Notes: generated from the letters alone by a model not told the origin. A stretch of DNA of 17,816 nt from Acetobacteraceae bacterium (GCA_027311485.1 DAICYU010000011.1:1-17816), one strand, 5' to 3'. Shown: positions 1 to 6,795, numbered from the stretch's first letter. Numbers and translations are program-made.

Positions 1-277
1 CCTTGCTTTGCCCATTTGCGGGCGACAGGCGGACGACAGACACACGCTCCCCCGGGGTCAGTGTGGCCCGCAGCTTGGTGCCGAGCTTCAGGGCCCAGTC
101 GGTGTGACCGTCGGCCATCATCATGTCGTCGATATAAACGACTGTGCTGCGCACGGTGGGCTGCTGGCAATAGGATGTATCCAGGCCGTAATTATCGAAC
201 AGCGCCCAGGATGGCTGGCAAATCAGGTTGCCCAGGCCGGCCAGCAGCAATCCGCCCAAAATCCGTAGAGGTCGCAT
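1..277 (-). CDS. Exported protein of unknown function, 3' end outside window
   Basis: This is the first 92 codons of a minus-strand gene that continues past the left edge. It starts at ATG 277-275, sharing one base with the stop codon of the upstream membrane-protein gene (TGATG), so translation is probably coupled; no Shine-Dalgarno sequence is visible. Residues 1-25 are a clear Sec signal peptide (basic MRPLR start, Leu/Gly-rich core, PSWA end). The mature part contains the stretch YIDDMMMADGHTDWALKL, followed by a TLTPGERVSVVRLSP segment. The alternation of a hydrophobic strand, acidic cluster, helix and second strand looks like the start of an alpha/beta fold, possibly von Willebrand A-like, but a canonical DxSxS metal site is not seen. 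Cys20 is not in a good lipobox, so a periplasmic soluble protein is the likeliest product. Function unknown. Confidence 0.75.
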   Translation of the reverse strand, partial: MRPLRILGGLLLAGLGNLICQPSWALFDNYGLDTSYCQQPTVRSTVVYIDDMMMADGHTDWALKLGTKLRATLTPGERVSVVRLSPANGQSK

Positions 278-1632
278 CAGGACAGCCGCCTTATGGTGTC
301 CGGCGTGATATTCAGGTGTTCATTGCGGAAATCCGCGACGCTGATCTCACCCGCATTGGGGCCGACACGCTCGATGGTGACACCGCCGCGCTGTGATGCG
401 GCGAGTTGCGCAAGATTGGCACGGTAGGTCTGGGCGTTGCCGCCGGTCACTGCCGCCAATGCATTCACCAGAGCCGATTCGTGGGCATCGACCTGGCTCA
501 GCAGGTCGCGTTCAGCCATCGTGTCGGCAGCCTTGGTGCGTGCGGCGGCTTCCAGACGCTCGATTTCCTTGGCCAGCCGAGCCTCAATCTGCCGGATCCG
601 GTTCACCAGGGGCCGGCGGCGGCTCGTGTAACGGCGGTGTGCGCGCTGATATTGCCACGTCGCGCCCATGTAGTCGGGATCTTTGTCATGGGCCATGTAG
701 GCAATGAAGACGCCGACAGCCCAGGCCATCACGTTCCACAGCAGGCTCAGCAGGACATCCCGCATCGGGTCGACAGCGATGCTGGCCTCGGACCCCAGGA
801 TGTTGACCTGAGGCTGACCGGCGATCTGGTGCATAACCGCCGCGTAACGGGAGCCCGTGGCGGCGCCGAGGACAATCAGCAGCGAGAAGGTGGACAACGC
901 CAGCATGCGCCAGTCGCCCCGCCGATCAAGCACATCCCGGTGTTCGCCGAAACGGTAAGACCACTGCTTGAACAGCATACCGTGGCCGTGCGCGGCGAAG
1001 GCCAGGAGCACGCCCATGATAATCGTGGCCCCGGCTGCGATGGCGACGACGTTGGCAAACAGGAAGAACACGTCGTAATTGATTAACCACTCGGCAACGC
1101 CGATGCACAACAGCGCCAACCAGTAAGCCGGATTGTAGGCCATCATGTTGGCGTCACGGTTTTCATGTTCGGTGCGCAGCCGTTGGTAACGCGTTTCGGC
1201 CTCACGGAATTCGTTCCGGACACGGATGTAGCCCTGGTCGGCGTCCAGCCTGTCCTCGGCGTCCTGCCGGTCGCGCGCCGCACGGGAACGGGCTGCCTCG
1301 GTATCCGCTTCAGCATCCCGAACGGCCTGGATGCCCCGCATCTTTGGTTCGATCGCCACGTCGAAGCGGCGCCGGGTCTGGTGCCAGCGCGACAGCAGCG
1401 CCCGCGCGGGTTCGATGACATGCAGCCGAGTACCAGGCGTCAGGCCATCGGCGTCGATGCTGATCTTGCCGAACGCAGCTTCCTCGTGCGCCTTCTCCAT
1501 CAGCCACGCGGGCGTGAAGCGCATCTCGTCCACCTGCTCGATCGGGAAGCGCATGGCGACATCATACGCCGCCTGCATCTCCTCGCTCGGCAACCGGGTT
1601 TCGGTCCTGGTTTCGGTGGTGCCGCGCGCCAT
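277..1632 (-). CDS. Four-helix inner-membrane protein with coiled-coil arms
   Basis: The 451-residue product has no signal peptide. An N-terminal cytoplasmic region (1-165) ends in a charged helix rich in Arg, Glu, Ala and Asp (about 100-157). Four hydrophobic segments follow, at about 168-185, 188-213, 243-262 and 292-314. A second basic/acidic helix (about 325-395) and a short C-terminal tail come last. The long cytoplasmic helices around a small membrane core recall DUF4407 proteins and, more loosely, MotA/TolQ-type stators; I cannot assign a family. The start ATG 1632 is preceded by a strong purine-rich site (GGAAAGGGGAC). It follows the OmpA-lipoprotein gene by 17 bp and shares one base with the next gene, so the three are almost certainly one operon. 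The context suggests an envelope-spanning assembly, which is inference. Confidence 0.85.
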   Translation of the reverse strand: MARGTTETRTETRLPSEEMQAAYDVAMRFPIEQVDEMRFTPAWLMEKAHEEAAFGKISIDADGLTPGTRLHVIEPARALLSRWHQTRRRFDVAIEPKMRGIQAVRDAEADTEAARSRAARDRQDAEDRLDADQGYIRVRNEFREAETRYQRLRTEHENRDANMMAYNPAYWLALLCIGVAEWLINYDVFFLFANVVAIAAGATIIMGVLLAFAAHGHGMLFKQWSYRFGEHRDVLDRRGDWRMLALSTFSLLIVLGAATGSRYAAVMHQIAGQPQVNILGSEASIAVDPMRDVLLSLLWNVMAWAVGVFIAYMAHDKDPDYMGATWQYQRAHRRYTSRRRPLVNRIRQIEARLAKEIERLEAAARTKAADTMAERDLLSQVDAHESALVNALAAVTGGNAQTYRANLAQLAASQRGGVTIERVGPNAGEISVADFRNEHLNITPDTIRRLS

Positions 1633-1649
1633 GGTTGTCCCCTTTCCGA

Positions 1650-2522
1650 TCAGAACGGCACTGCGGGAACAAGTGGGTTGGGCTGGACCTCAGGGGAAAG
1701 CATATTCGGTTGATAACGGGGCGCGGGCTGCGGACGCGCCGCCGTCACCGCAGGGCGCAGTCGTCTGGGCGCGACAGCCGGCGACACGGCGGCAGGTGTC
1801 GCAGGCGCGGCGGCGCTCCCAAGGGAGACAGAGCCAACCGAAGCCAGCCGCAGTGCGGGATCAAGACGCAGCACCTGAACCTGCAACCCGGCCCCACCGG
1901 TCTGTTGCACAAGTCCCAGATTGGCCGAGAGGCAACGGGAAATCATGAACTCCACCCGCCGGTTCAGCGCGCGGCCCTCGGGCGTGCTGTCGCTGCCAAT
2001 AGGTTGGCGCTTGCCGACCGCAACGGCACTCAACCGGGCTGGATCGATCCCTCTGTCCACCAAGGCCCGCAGCACCTTCGCCGCCCGGCGCCTCGACAGG
2101 TCCATGTTGTAGGCATCGGAGCCGACGGCATCGGTGTGGCCCAGGATCGTCACCTGTGCGCCGGGCGTATCCCGCTGGATCACCGACGCGACCTGATCCA
2201 GCAGCGGCCCGCCCTCGGACAATGGCTGGTCACTGTCGGTGGCGAACAGGACGCGGTCGTGAAAGAACAGGCGGACCACCGGAACTGGCCCCCGACCACA
2301 GGCATTATCGATACTTGGGGTGTACAGCACCTGCGTATCCGGGGTAATGGACGACAGATCCGACTCAAGCCGATCGGCCTGCATGCCCGGAGTGCCTGGC
2401 GTGGGCGGCGGGTATAGAACCTGGGGTGGCACCCCCGGTGTGGCACAGCCCGCGAGATTGGCCAGAAGAATGACCAATCCCACGCACCGCGCCAACCAGC
2501 GGAAAATGCGCGCGCTTATCAT
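1650..2522 (-). CDS. OmpA-family (Pal-like) outer-membrane lipoprotein with Pro-rich tail
   Basis: The product has 290 residues from ATG 2522. The start is chosen because it yields a lipoprotein signal peptide with lipobox LAGC (Cys26); the open frame continues upstream to 2819 but only with low-quality Arg/Trp-rich sequence. Ala follows Cys26, so the usual rule predicts outer-membrane sorting. Residues about 85-195 form an OmpA/Pal/MotB peptidoglycan-binding domain: FFHDRVLFATDSD, GHTDAVGSDAYNMDLSRRRA with the ligand-type residues Asp131 and Arg146, and LNRRVEF. Unlike Pal, the domain is followed by about 95 residues, ending in a Pro/Ala-rich tail (240-290). The protein probably anchors the neighbouring four-helix membrane protein to the cell wall or outer membrane (inference). 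No strong Shine-Dalgarno sequence is seen before the chosen start. Confidence 0.85.
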   Translation of the reverse strand: MISARIFRWLARCVGLVILLANLAGCATPGVPPQVLYPPPTPGTPGMQADRLESDLSSITPDTQVLYTPSIDNACGRGPVPVVRLFFHDRVLFATDSDQPLSEGGPLLDQVASVIQRDTPGAQVTILGHTDAVGSDAYNMDLSRRRAAKVLRALVDRGIDPARLSAVAVGKRQPIGSDSTPEGRALNRRVEFMISRCLSANLGLVQQTGGAGLQVQVLRLDPALRLASVGSVSLGSAAAPATPAAVSPAVAPRRLRPAVTAARPQPAPRYQPNMLSPEVQPNPLVPAVPF

Positions 2523-2653
2523 CGTCCGGAGAGGTTGGTGCCGGCATTGCCCGGTTGAACAGTCGCGGCGCCGGTGCCCGCAGTGCCAATCGATCAATTT
2601 CACAGCAGCACCGGTGTCGCCCCTTATTGGCCCGAATGCGTCCGAGGCGCGGG

Positions 2654-2833
2654 TCAGCCCCGGACGCCGCGCAAGCGATCGAACAAAAGGAATCCGATCA
2701 GGCCGACCACGATTCCAGCGACGGCGCCCACGCCAGCGCCCCAGTAACCACCATTTGTGCCGCCTTCGTAGCTGCCCAGGGCAGCACCAACGGCCAGGGT
2801 GACGAAAGGAGCCAGACAACCAATGGCGAGCAT
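2654..2833 (-). CDS. Small glycine-zipper membrane protein
   Basis: This 59-residue frame runs from ATG 2833 to TGA 2654. It has an N-terminal hydrophobic segment (1-20, MLAIGCLAPFVTLAVGAALG), a Gly-rich linker (SYEGGTNGGYWGAG), a second Gly/Val-rich hydrophobic segment (33-51), and a short basic tail (DRLRGVRG). Small-residue spacing (GxxxG, GAGVGAVAG) is typical of glycine-zipper transmembrane helices that pack or oligomerise. An AGGA sequence lies 11 bases upstream of the ATG. It lies 131 bp upstream of the lipoprotein gene on the same strand and is probably the first gene of that cluster. No function can be assigned. Its coding potential rests on composition and context, as it is too short for most minimum-length filters. 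Confidence 0.6.
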   Translation of the reverse strand: MLAIGCLAPFVTLAVGAALGSYEGGTNGGYWGAGVGAVAGIVVGLIGFLLFDRLRGVRG

Positions 2834-2918
2834 AAGCGACTATGTCCTACTTTTTGGGAAGCAGAACGCAGACGCGAGAGGTCGGCTTGCGGCACCATCG
2901 CAAACCGTGGTGAGGGGC

Positions 2919-2952
2919 GCCGGCTGCACAGCGAGGATCGGGTGCAGCCGGC
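2919..2952 (-). terminator. Strong hairpin downstream of the MFS gene
   Basis: A perfect 11-bp inverted repeat (GCCGGCTGCAC at 2919-2929, GTGCAGCCGGC at 2942-2952) with a 12-base loop lies 57 bp past the stop of the MFS gene and about 85 bp before the small membrane protein gene. No T-run follows it on the minus strand, so it may be an attenuating or mRNA-stabilising hairpin rather than a classical intrinsic terminator. Confidence 0.45.
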
Positions 2953-3008
2953 ACCTTACAGGCATCCGCCGGACCTCGGGCAGGTGCTGCTCTGTTGGCC
3001 GGCGCAGC

Positions 3009-4373
3009 CTAAGCAACACCGGAGCTGCGATGGCTGAATAACCGGGCGCTACTGGCCAGCGCCCCGGCCGCCGCGAAGCCGGCTCCAAGCTCCAGGCACA
3101 CGACGGTGCCACTCGATCCCCAGATGCCGAAGATCAGTGCCACCAGAGCGGAGCCGAATGACCATCCCATGGTCCGCGCCACGGCGATCATGCCGCTGGC
3201 CGCCCCGCTGCGGTTGACCGGTCCGGTTGTCATCAGTGTCGTGTTGTTCGGTGTCTGGAAGAAGCCGAAACCAACACCGCAGATGCCCATTCGCCACGCC
3301 ACGTCCCAGTCAGCCGGCGCGGCGGGCAGCACGACGAGAAGCAACAACCCCACGGTCAGGACAGCCAGCCCGATACTGCCCAGGATGGCGGCCGGATAGC
3401 GCCCCGTCAGTCGCCCTGCCACAGGCGCCGCCACCGCAACCATCAATGGCCAGGGCGTTACCAGCAGCCCGGTCGCGATCTGGGATCGGTGCATGACGAT
3501 CTGGAACAGGAACGGCAATGAGACATACGCCAGTATCTGCGCGCTGTAAGAACAGATTGAAGTCAAAACCGACAGTGCAAACAGCGGAATGCGCATCAGA
3601 TCCAGAGGCAGCAGTGGCGCCGCGCGCCGGGACTGCTGCCACACCAACCACGCGAAGCAGGCCAGCCCCACCCCGATCTGTCCGAGCGCAACGCCTGTGC
3701 GGCCACTGCCGGCCGTATCCACACCGATCACCACCAGGCCAAGCGCCACGGCACTGAGCACGGCGCCCGAAATATCGAACGGCCGCATGTGCCGCCGGCT
3801 TGTCGGCATCAGCATCAGGAACAACGGCAGCGCCACCAGGCAAACCGGAAGATTGACCAGAAACAACCAGGGCCACCGTGCCACGGACAGGATCAGCGCA
3901 GCGATTGTCGGTCCGAGCGCACCCGACATGGCGACCGCCAATGCGATCAGCGCGAAACCGCCGCCCAGGATCCGGCGCGGATAAATCTCCCGGATCAGCG
4001 CCGGTCCGAGCGCCGACATGCAAGCACCGCCAACACCCTGAAGCAGCCGCGCCCCGACCAGGGCGGATAGCGATGGCGACAAGGCGCACCCGAGGGAGGC
4101 TACGGTAAACACCGCCATGCCCAGGGCATAGACGCGCTTGATGCCGAAAATCTCCCCCAACGCCGCGATCGGCAACAGGCACACCGCCGAGGCGAGCTGA
4201 TAGCCATTGACCACCCAGACGGTGCCCGCATCGCTCGCGCCCAGCTCCCGCGCGATGGTCGGCAAGGCGATATTCGCGATCGCACTGTCCAGACTGGAAA
4301 GAACGACACCCATCAGGATGCAAATCATCACCCAGTGCCGCCGTGGCACCGGTAGGCCGTCCGTATCGCTCAT
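3009..4373 (-). CDS. MFS drug/solute exporter, DHA2 (EmrB/QacA) type
   Basis: The 454-residue polytopic membrane protein has about 13-14 hydrophobic segments. The first transmembrane segment contains LDSAIANIALP, the DHA2 version of the family signature (LDxTIVNVALP). It is followed by WVVNGYQLA and, in the fifth segment, GALGPTIAALI in the position of antiporter motif C. GEIFGIKRVYALG corresponds to the loop 2-3 motif A. This predicts a proton-coupled exporter of drugs or small organic molecules; the substrate is unknown. The start ATG 4373 (MSDTDGLPV) is chosen over ATG-like 4406 because AGGGG lies just upstream. The gene ends 62 bp downstream of a dead LysR-type regulator on the same strand, so its local regulator may be lost. 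Confidence 0.9.
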   Translation of the reverse strand: MSDTDGLPVPRRHWVMICILMGVVLSSLDSAIANIALPTIARELGASDAGTVWVVNGYQLASAVCLLPIAALGEIFGIKRVYALGMAVFTVASLGCALSPSLSALVGARLLQGVGGACMSALGPALIREIYPRRILGGGFALIALAVAMSGALGPTIAALILSVARWPWLFLVNLPVCLVALPLFLMLMPTSRRHMRPFDISGAVLSAVALGLVVIGVDTAGSGRTGVALGQIGVGLACFAWLVWQQSRRAAPLLPLDLMRIPLFALSVLTSICSYSAQILAYVSLPFLFQIVMHRSQIATGLLVTPWPLMVAVAAPVAGRLTGRYPAAILGSIGLAVLTVGLLLLVVLPAAPADWDVAWRMGICGVGFGFFQTPNNTTLMTTGPVNRSGAASGMIAVARTMGWSFGSALVALIFGIWGSSGTVVCLELGAGFAAAGALASSARLFSHRSSGVA

Positions 4374-4435
4374 GCTGCCCCTGGAGAAGACGCGGATTCG
4401 ATGCAATGCCAGACGACCGGCCCAGGCTCAACCCG

Positions 4436-5356
4436 CTACGACGACAATGCAGGCGGCTGCGTCGGGCGGAGCACGTCAAGGAAAAGCCGTGTAATGGCGT
4501 TGTTCGGCTGCCGGTCGGCGTCATGCGCGAACACGACGGCGAGTTCCCAGCACGGTTCCGGTTCCTTCAATTCTGCTGAAGCAGCGGGGGGCTGCTTGCC
4601 AGCGCCACGCCAGGCGACGAACGCGGCCGGCAGCAGCGCGACACCCAACCCATGTGCCACAAGATCCAATTGAATCATCAGATCATTCACTTCGAATCTG
4701 ATATATTTCGTTACTTATCCGTCATGGAAATTTTGATCGATCAGTTGGCGCGTACCCCATTCCGAATTCAACTCGATAAAGGTTTCGTTCGCCAGATCGA
4801 CCAGTCCGATGTCGCGCTGGTGGTCCAGCCCATAACGCGGCGCGCAGACCACCACCGGGGGCTCACAGGTCAGCATCCAGGAGGTCACCTCAGGCGGCGT
4901 GCCGCCGATAAACTGGGTGAAGGCAAGATCGAAGTCGCCGGATCACACGCCCTGGATCAGCGACGCCGTATCGCCCGCAACCAACCGGATCTGGATATCG
5001 GGAAAAGCATTGTGAAAGGCGGTCACGCAGCTCCGGCAGGTCAAGCACGGCGCAAGTCCCTGGATGCTGCCAATCGAAAGCCGACCGCGGCGCAGTTCCT
5101 GCATCTCGGCGACCACGCGGCGGGCATCAGCGGCTGCGGCCACCGCCCGACGCGCCTCTGCCAGGAACGCCCGGCCTACCGGCGTGAGCATGACTCGACG
5201 GGTCGTACGGAGAAACAGCAAGGCACCAGACTGTTCCTCCGGCGTTTTGATAGACGTCAATGATCCGGACTGCACAACATTCAGACGCCGGGCCGCCCGC
5301 GTGAAATGCCGCTCATTCGATACTTCAACAAAATATTTGAGCTGCCTCGGGTCCAT
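4436..5356 (-). pseudogene. LysR-type transcriptional regulator, inactivated by two nonsense codons
   Basis: Read straight through in one frame, bases 5356 to 4436 encode 306 residues, the normal LysR length. The N-terminus has MDPRQLKYFVEV and RHFTRAARRLNV of the winged helix-turn-helix, then FLRTTRRVMLTPVGRAFL. The effector domain includes LSIGSIQGL, QGV-stop-SGDFDLAF, and near the end HGLGVALLPAAFVAW. Codon 138 is TGA (4945-4943), in a place where GVRSGDFDL would be expected (CGA to TGA). Codon 214 is TAA (4717-4715). No frameshift is needed. The recognition-helix region (QSGSLTSIKTPEEQSGALLF) also departs from the family pattern at several usually conserved Leu/Ser/Pro sites, consistent with relaxed selection. 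A truncated DNA-binding protein of 137 residues could still be made. It lies immediately upstream of the MFS gene, its likely former target. Confidence 0.88.
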
Positions 5357-5442
5357 GCCGCCGCCGTCTATCACCACCACTGCTGAGACCGAGGCGGGGA
5401 GGGAATGGGCGGAGGAGATCGCGGCGCAGGGCCGCGACGCTC

Positions 5443-5619
5443 GTGGGGTATTCCAACGAGTTCCAGGCGGGGACGCTCACTGACGCAGGGCAGGCCGAGC
5501 ACGATCTTCTCCTGATAGCGCTCGGGAAGGTTTTGGCCGACGTTCCGCCTGATACGATGTTCGCCCGGATCGTTCGCTACCGGGCGGACATCCGCAACCG
5601 GTTCCATCAGGCCGCGTGA
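5443..5619 (+). CDS. Small hypothetical frame, possibly truncated at its 5' end
   Basis: A 58-residue frame would begin at GTG 5443 (sequence after the start: GYSNEFQAGTLTDAGQ) and ends at TGA 5617-5619, whose last base starts the next ATG (TGATG). The residues look protein-like (helix-forming LLLIALGKVLADVPPD, then ARIVRYRADIRNRFHQAA). There is no Shine-Dalgarno sequence, and upstream in-frame sequence turns into Arg/Gly-rich translation. The true N-terminus may therefore have been removed by a junction near 5380-5440. No family recognised. Coupling to the next frame suggests a shared origin as one small operon. Confidence 0.35.
   Translation: MGYSNEFQAGTLTDAGQAEHDLLLIALGKVLADVPPDTMFARIVRYRADIRNRFHQAA
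5607..5619 (+). repeat. 13-bp direct repeat, copy 1 (second copy 6121-6133)
   Basis: TCAGGCCGCGTGA occurs exactly at 5607-5619 and again at 6121-6133. Each copy forms the last four codons and stop of a small frame (both end in Gln-Ala-Ala). The two copies are 514 bp apart and enclose the two middle frames. This may be a recombination or duplication scar, or chance in GC-rich sequence. Confidence 0.6.
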
Positions 5620-5945
5620 TGTTCTTCCGCTCCCGCTCCGCCGAAGTGAAGGAGGTGACGCCGCTGCTCGCCGCTGACCTCAACCGGCGCTGCTCGGACA
5701 CCTCCCGCTCCGCACTGCGGTGGATCGAGAAAACCGCCGATACCGGTGCCCGGCTGGCGGAGTGCTCGGTGCTGATCCTGAACGGCGACGCGGAGCGGAT
5801 CGCGGAGCACCGCCGCCTGCTGGACGCGGCGGAGAAGATGATGCGGGCCAACCCGCCGCACATCCACCTCATCGGCTCGCTACTGGATAACGCCGTCATC
5901 GCCGCGAAAGGGGTGCGGCGTGTTTACGATGAAAACCAATCATGA
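5619..5945 (+). CDS. Hypothetical helical protein, 108 residues
   Basis: The product, from ATG 5619, is soluble, charged and mostly helical (FFRSRSAEVKEVTPLLAADL, then RLAECSVLILNGDAERIAEH and KGVRRVYDENQS). There is no signal peptide or membrane segment. Its start shares one base with the preceding stop (TGATG), and its stop overlaps the next start by four bases (ATGA). Such tight packing of short genes is common in phage and integrated elements. I do not recognise the family. A GTG three bases upstream (5616) is an alternative start. Confidence 0.55.
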   Translation: MFFRSRSAEVKEVTPLLAADLNRRCSDTSRSALRWIEKTADTGARLAECSVLILNGDAERIAEHRRLLDAAEKMMRANPPHIHLIGSLLDNAVIAAKGVRRVYDENQS

Positions 5946-6133
5946 ATATCGTCATCGTCTACGACGCGGACGGCACGCCGGTCATCGGCTCATAGGAGGT
6001 TGACGACGGCTGGCTGAAGGTATCCTCCCCGTTGGGCGTGAAGAGCGCCGCCCTTCGGCACCTCGCCCCGGAAGGTCTGGCGAGAATTTTGCTCGGGGAA
6101 ATTGTGGTGAAGGCTGCGCTTCAGGCCGCGTGA
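5942..6133 (+). pseudogene. Small hypothetical frame interrupted by an amber codon
   Basis: From ATG 5942, overlapping the previous stop as ATGA, the frame reads MNIVIVYDADGTPVIGS, then TAG at 5993-5995. It continues in the same frame with EVDDGWLKVSSPLGVKSAAL to TGA 6131-6133 (63 sense/stop positions in total). The protein-like quality is the same on both sides of the stop. CAG to TAG, one transition, would explain it. The stop is followed at once by GAGGT, giving a ribosome-site-like TAGGAGGT, but no start codon follows at a useful distance. The simplest reading is a nonsense-inactivated small gene; function unknown. Confidence 0.5.
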
Positions 6134-6161
6134 ACGACCGATCTAGCGGCCAAGCGCCACT

Positions 6162-6341
6162 CTAGGCAGTCTTACTACGGAAGACAGCTAAGACTATCAG
6201 CGTTATACCCGCGATGCCCGTCAAAGCCGCAGCCTCCTTAGGATGCTCCTTTGCGAAGTCCATAAACACTTTTAGACCTTCACGGGCCACTTCGACTGTT
6301 CTCGAAGCAACTTCTCCCACGTTTGTAATCGCCTGGTTCAT
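6162..6341 (-). CDS. Small C-tail-anchored membrane protein
   Basis: The product has 59 residues from ATG 6341; GTG 6350 in the same frame would add three. An amphipathic charged N-terminal helix (NQAITNVGEVASRTVEVARE, then FMDFAKEHPKEA) leads to a single hydrophobic segment (about 38-54, GIAGITLIVLAVF) and a short basic end (RSKTA). This resembles small membrane-bound helical proteins of the DUF883/ElaB kind in layout only; no clear homology is claimed. Base composition is noticeably lower in GC than all neighbours, suggesting recent acquisition. No good ribosome-binding site precedes either start. It stands alone on the minus strand within the presumed element. Confidence 0.5.
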   Translation of the reverse strand: MNQAITNVGEVASRTVEVAREGLKVFMDFAKEHPKEAAALTGIAGITLIVLAVFRSKTA

Positions 6342-6456
6342 TGTTCCCACGCCTTATGTGGCTTACGATACAAATGTGACGCTAGGATATCTGTTGCATA
6401 AGGTCAGCAGTATATACGACAGCGACTCCGGAACCGCTGACGCCTCGCTGCTCTGA

Positions 6457-6681
6457 CGGGACGCCACCCCGCCGCCGACCGTCGCCGCGCTCCGTTCCCT
6501 TTCTCTGTCCCCTGACGGCTCCATGACCGTCCAGACAGGCGCCTCCACCGCCCCGATCGCTGACGCCCTATCGGACGCCCTGGTGGGGTTGTCTGGTTCT
6601 CACGGGACGATCCGGATCGAAGGGGCTGACGGCTCCGTCCGCCGCGCCGGGGTGGGTAGCGCCACCTGCCGCCCTGGGTAG
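6457..6681 (+). pseudogene. Open-frame remnant, no recognisable start
   Basis: After a TGA at 6454-6456, the frame is open to TAG 6679-6681. It reads as protein-like sequence (PPPTVAALRSLSLSPDGSMT, then ADALVGLSGSHGTIRIEGAD with obvious beta character). The only ATG, at 6523, would give 52 residues and lacks a ribosome-binding site. It may be the tail of a gene whose front was lost, or a chance frame in GC-rich DNA. No family recognised. Confidence 0.25.
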
Positions 6682-6735
6682 CGGGGAATTTACCTGCCCC
6701 TGGCGCTGCTACCCAAATTGCTACCCAGCGGCGGC
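6654..6735. repeat. GGGTAGC heptamer cluster with dyad symmetry
   Basis: GGGTAGC occurs at 6654-6660 and 6676-6682, and its complement GCTACCC at 6708-6714 and 6720-6726. The larger arms GCCGCCCTGGGTAGC (6668-6682) and GCTACCCAGCGGCGGC (6720-6735) pair with one unpaired base. The cluster ends about 60 bp before the 3' end of tRNA-Arg. Repeated short sites beside a tRNA are what recombinase arm sites or excisionase sites look like; a plain RNA hairpin is the alternative. Confidence 0.65.
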
Positions 6736-6795
6736 GCTCCCCCTCACCGGTGGAACAACCCCGCTCGATAAACGCTTGATTTAACTTCGAGGAAA

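Larger units (their letters stand above)
5357..6795. mobile_element. Probable relic of an integrated element beside tRNA-Arg
   Basis: This stretch between the dead LysR gene and the 3' end of tRNA-Arg(ACG) contains only short frames: three overlapping plus-strand frames (one amber-interrupted), one minus-strand 59-residue membrane protein and a remnant near 6.5 kb. The segment 6134-6450 is visibly lower in GC than the flanks. The heptamer GGGTAGC occurs four times, two in each orientation, just before the tRNA. No integrase, transposase or clear phage structural gene is present, and no convincing duplicate of the tRNA end was found. The call is therefore inference from location, composition and gene style. 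Confidence 0.35.

Noticed and set aside
2523..2819. N-terminal extension of the OmpA lipoprotein frame up to 2819
   Set aside because: The 99 extra residues are Arg/Trp/Gly-rich, would bury the lipoprotein signal peptide internally and overlap the small membrane protein gene.
6064..6078. CCCGGAAGG shared with the 3' part of tRNA-Arg as a possible attachment-site duplicate
   Set aside because: Only nine bases match and the flanks diverge, which is within chance for GC-rich sequence.
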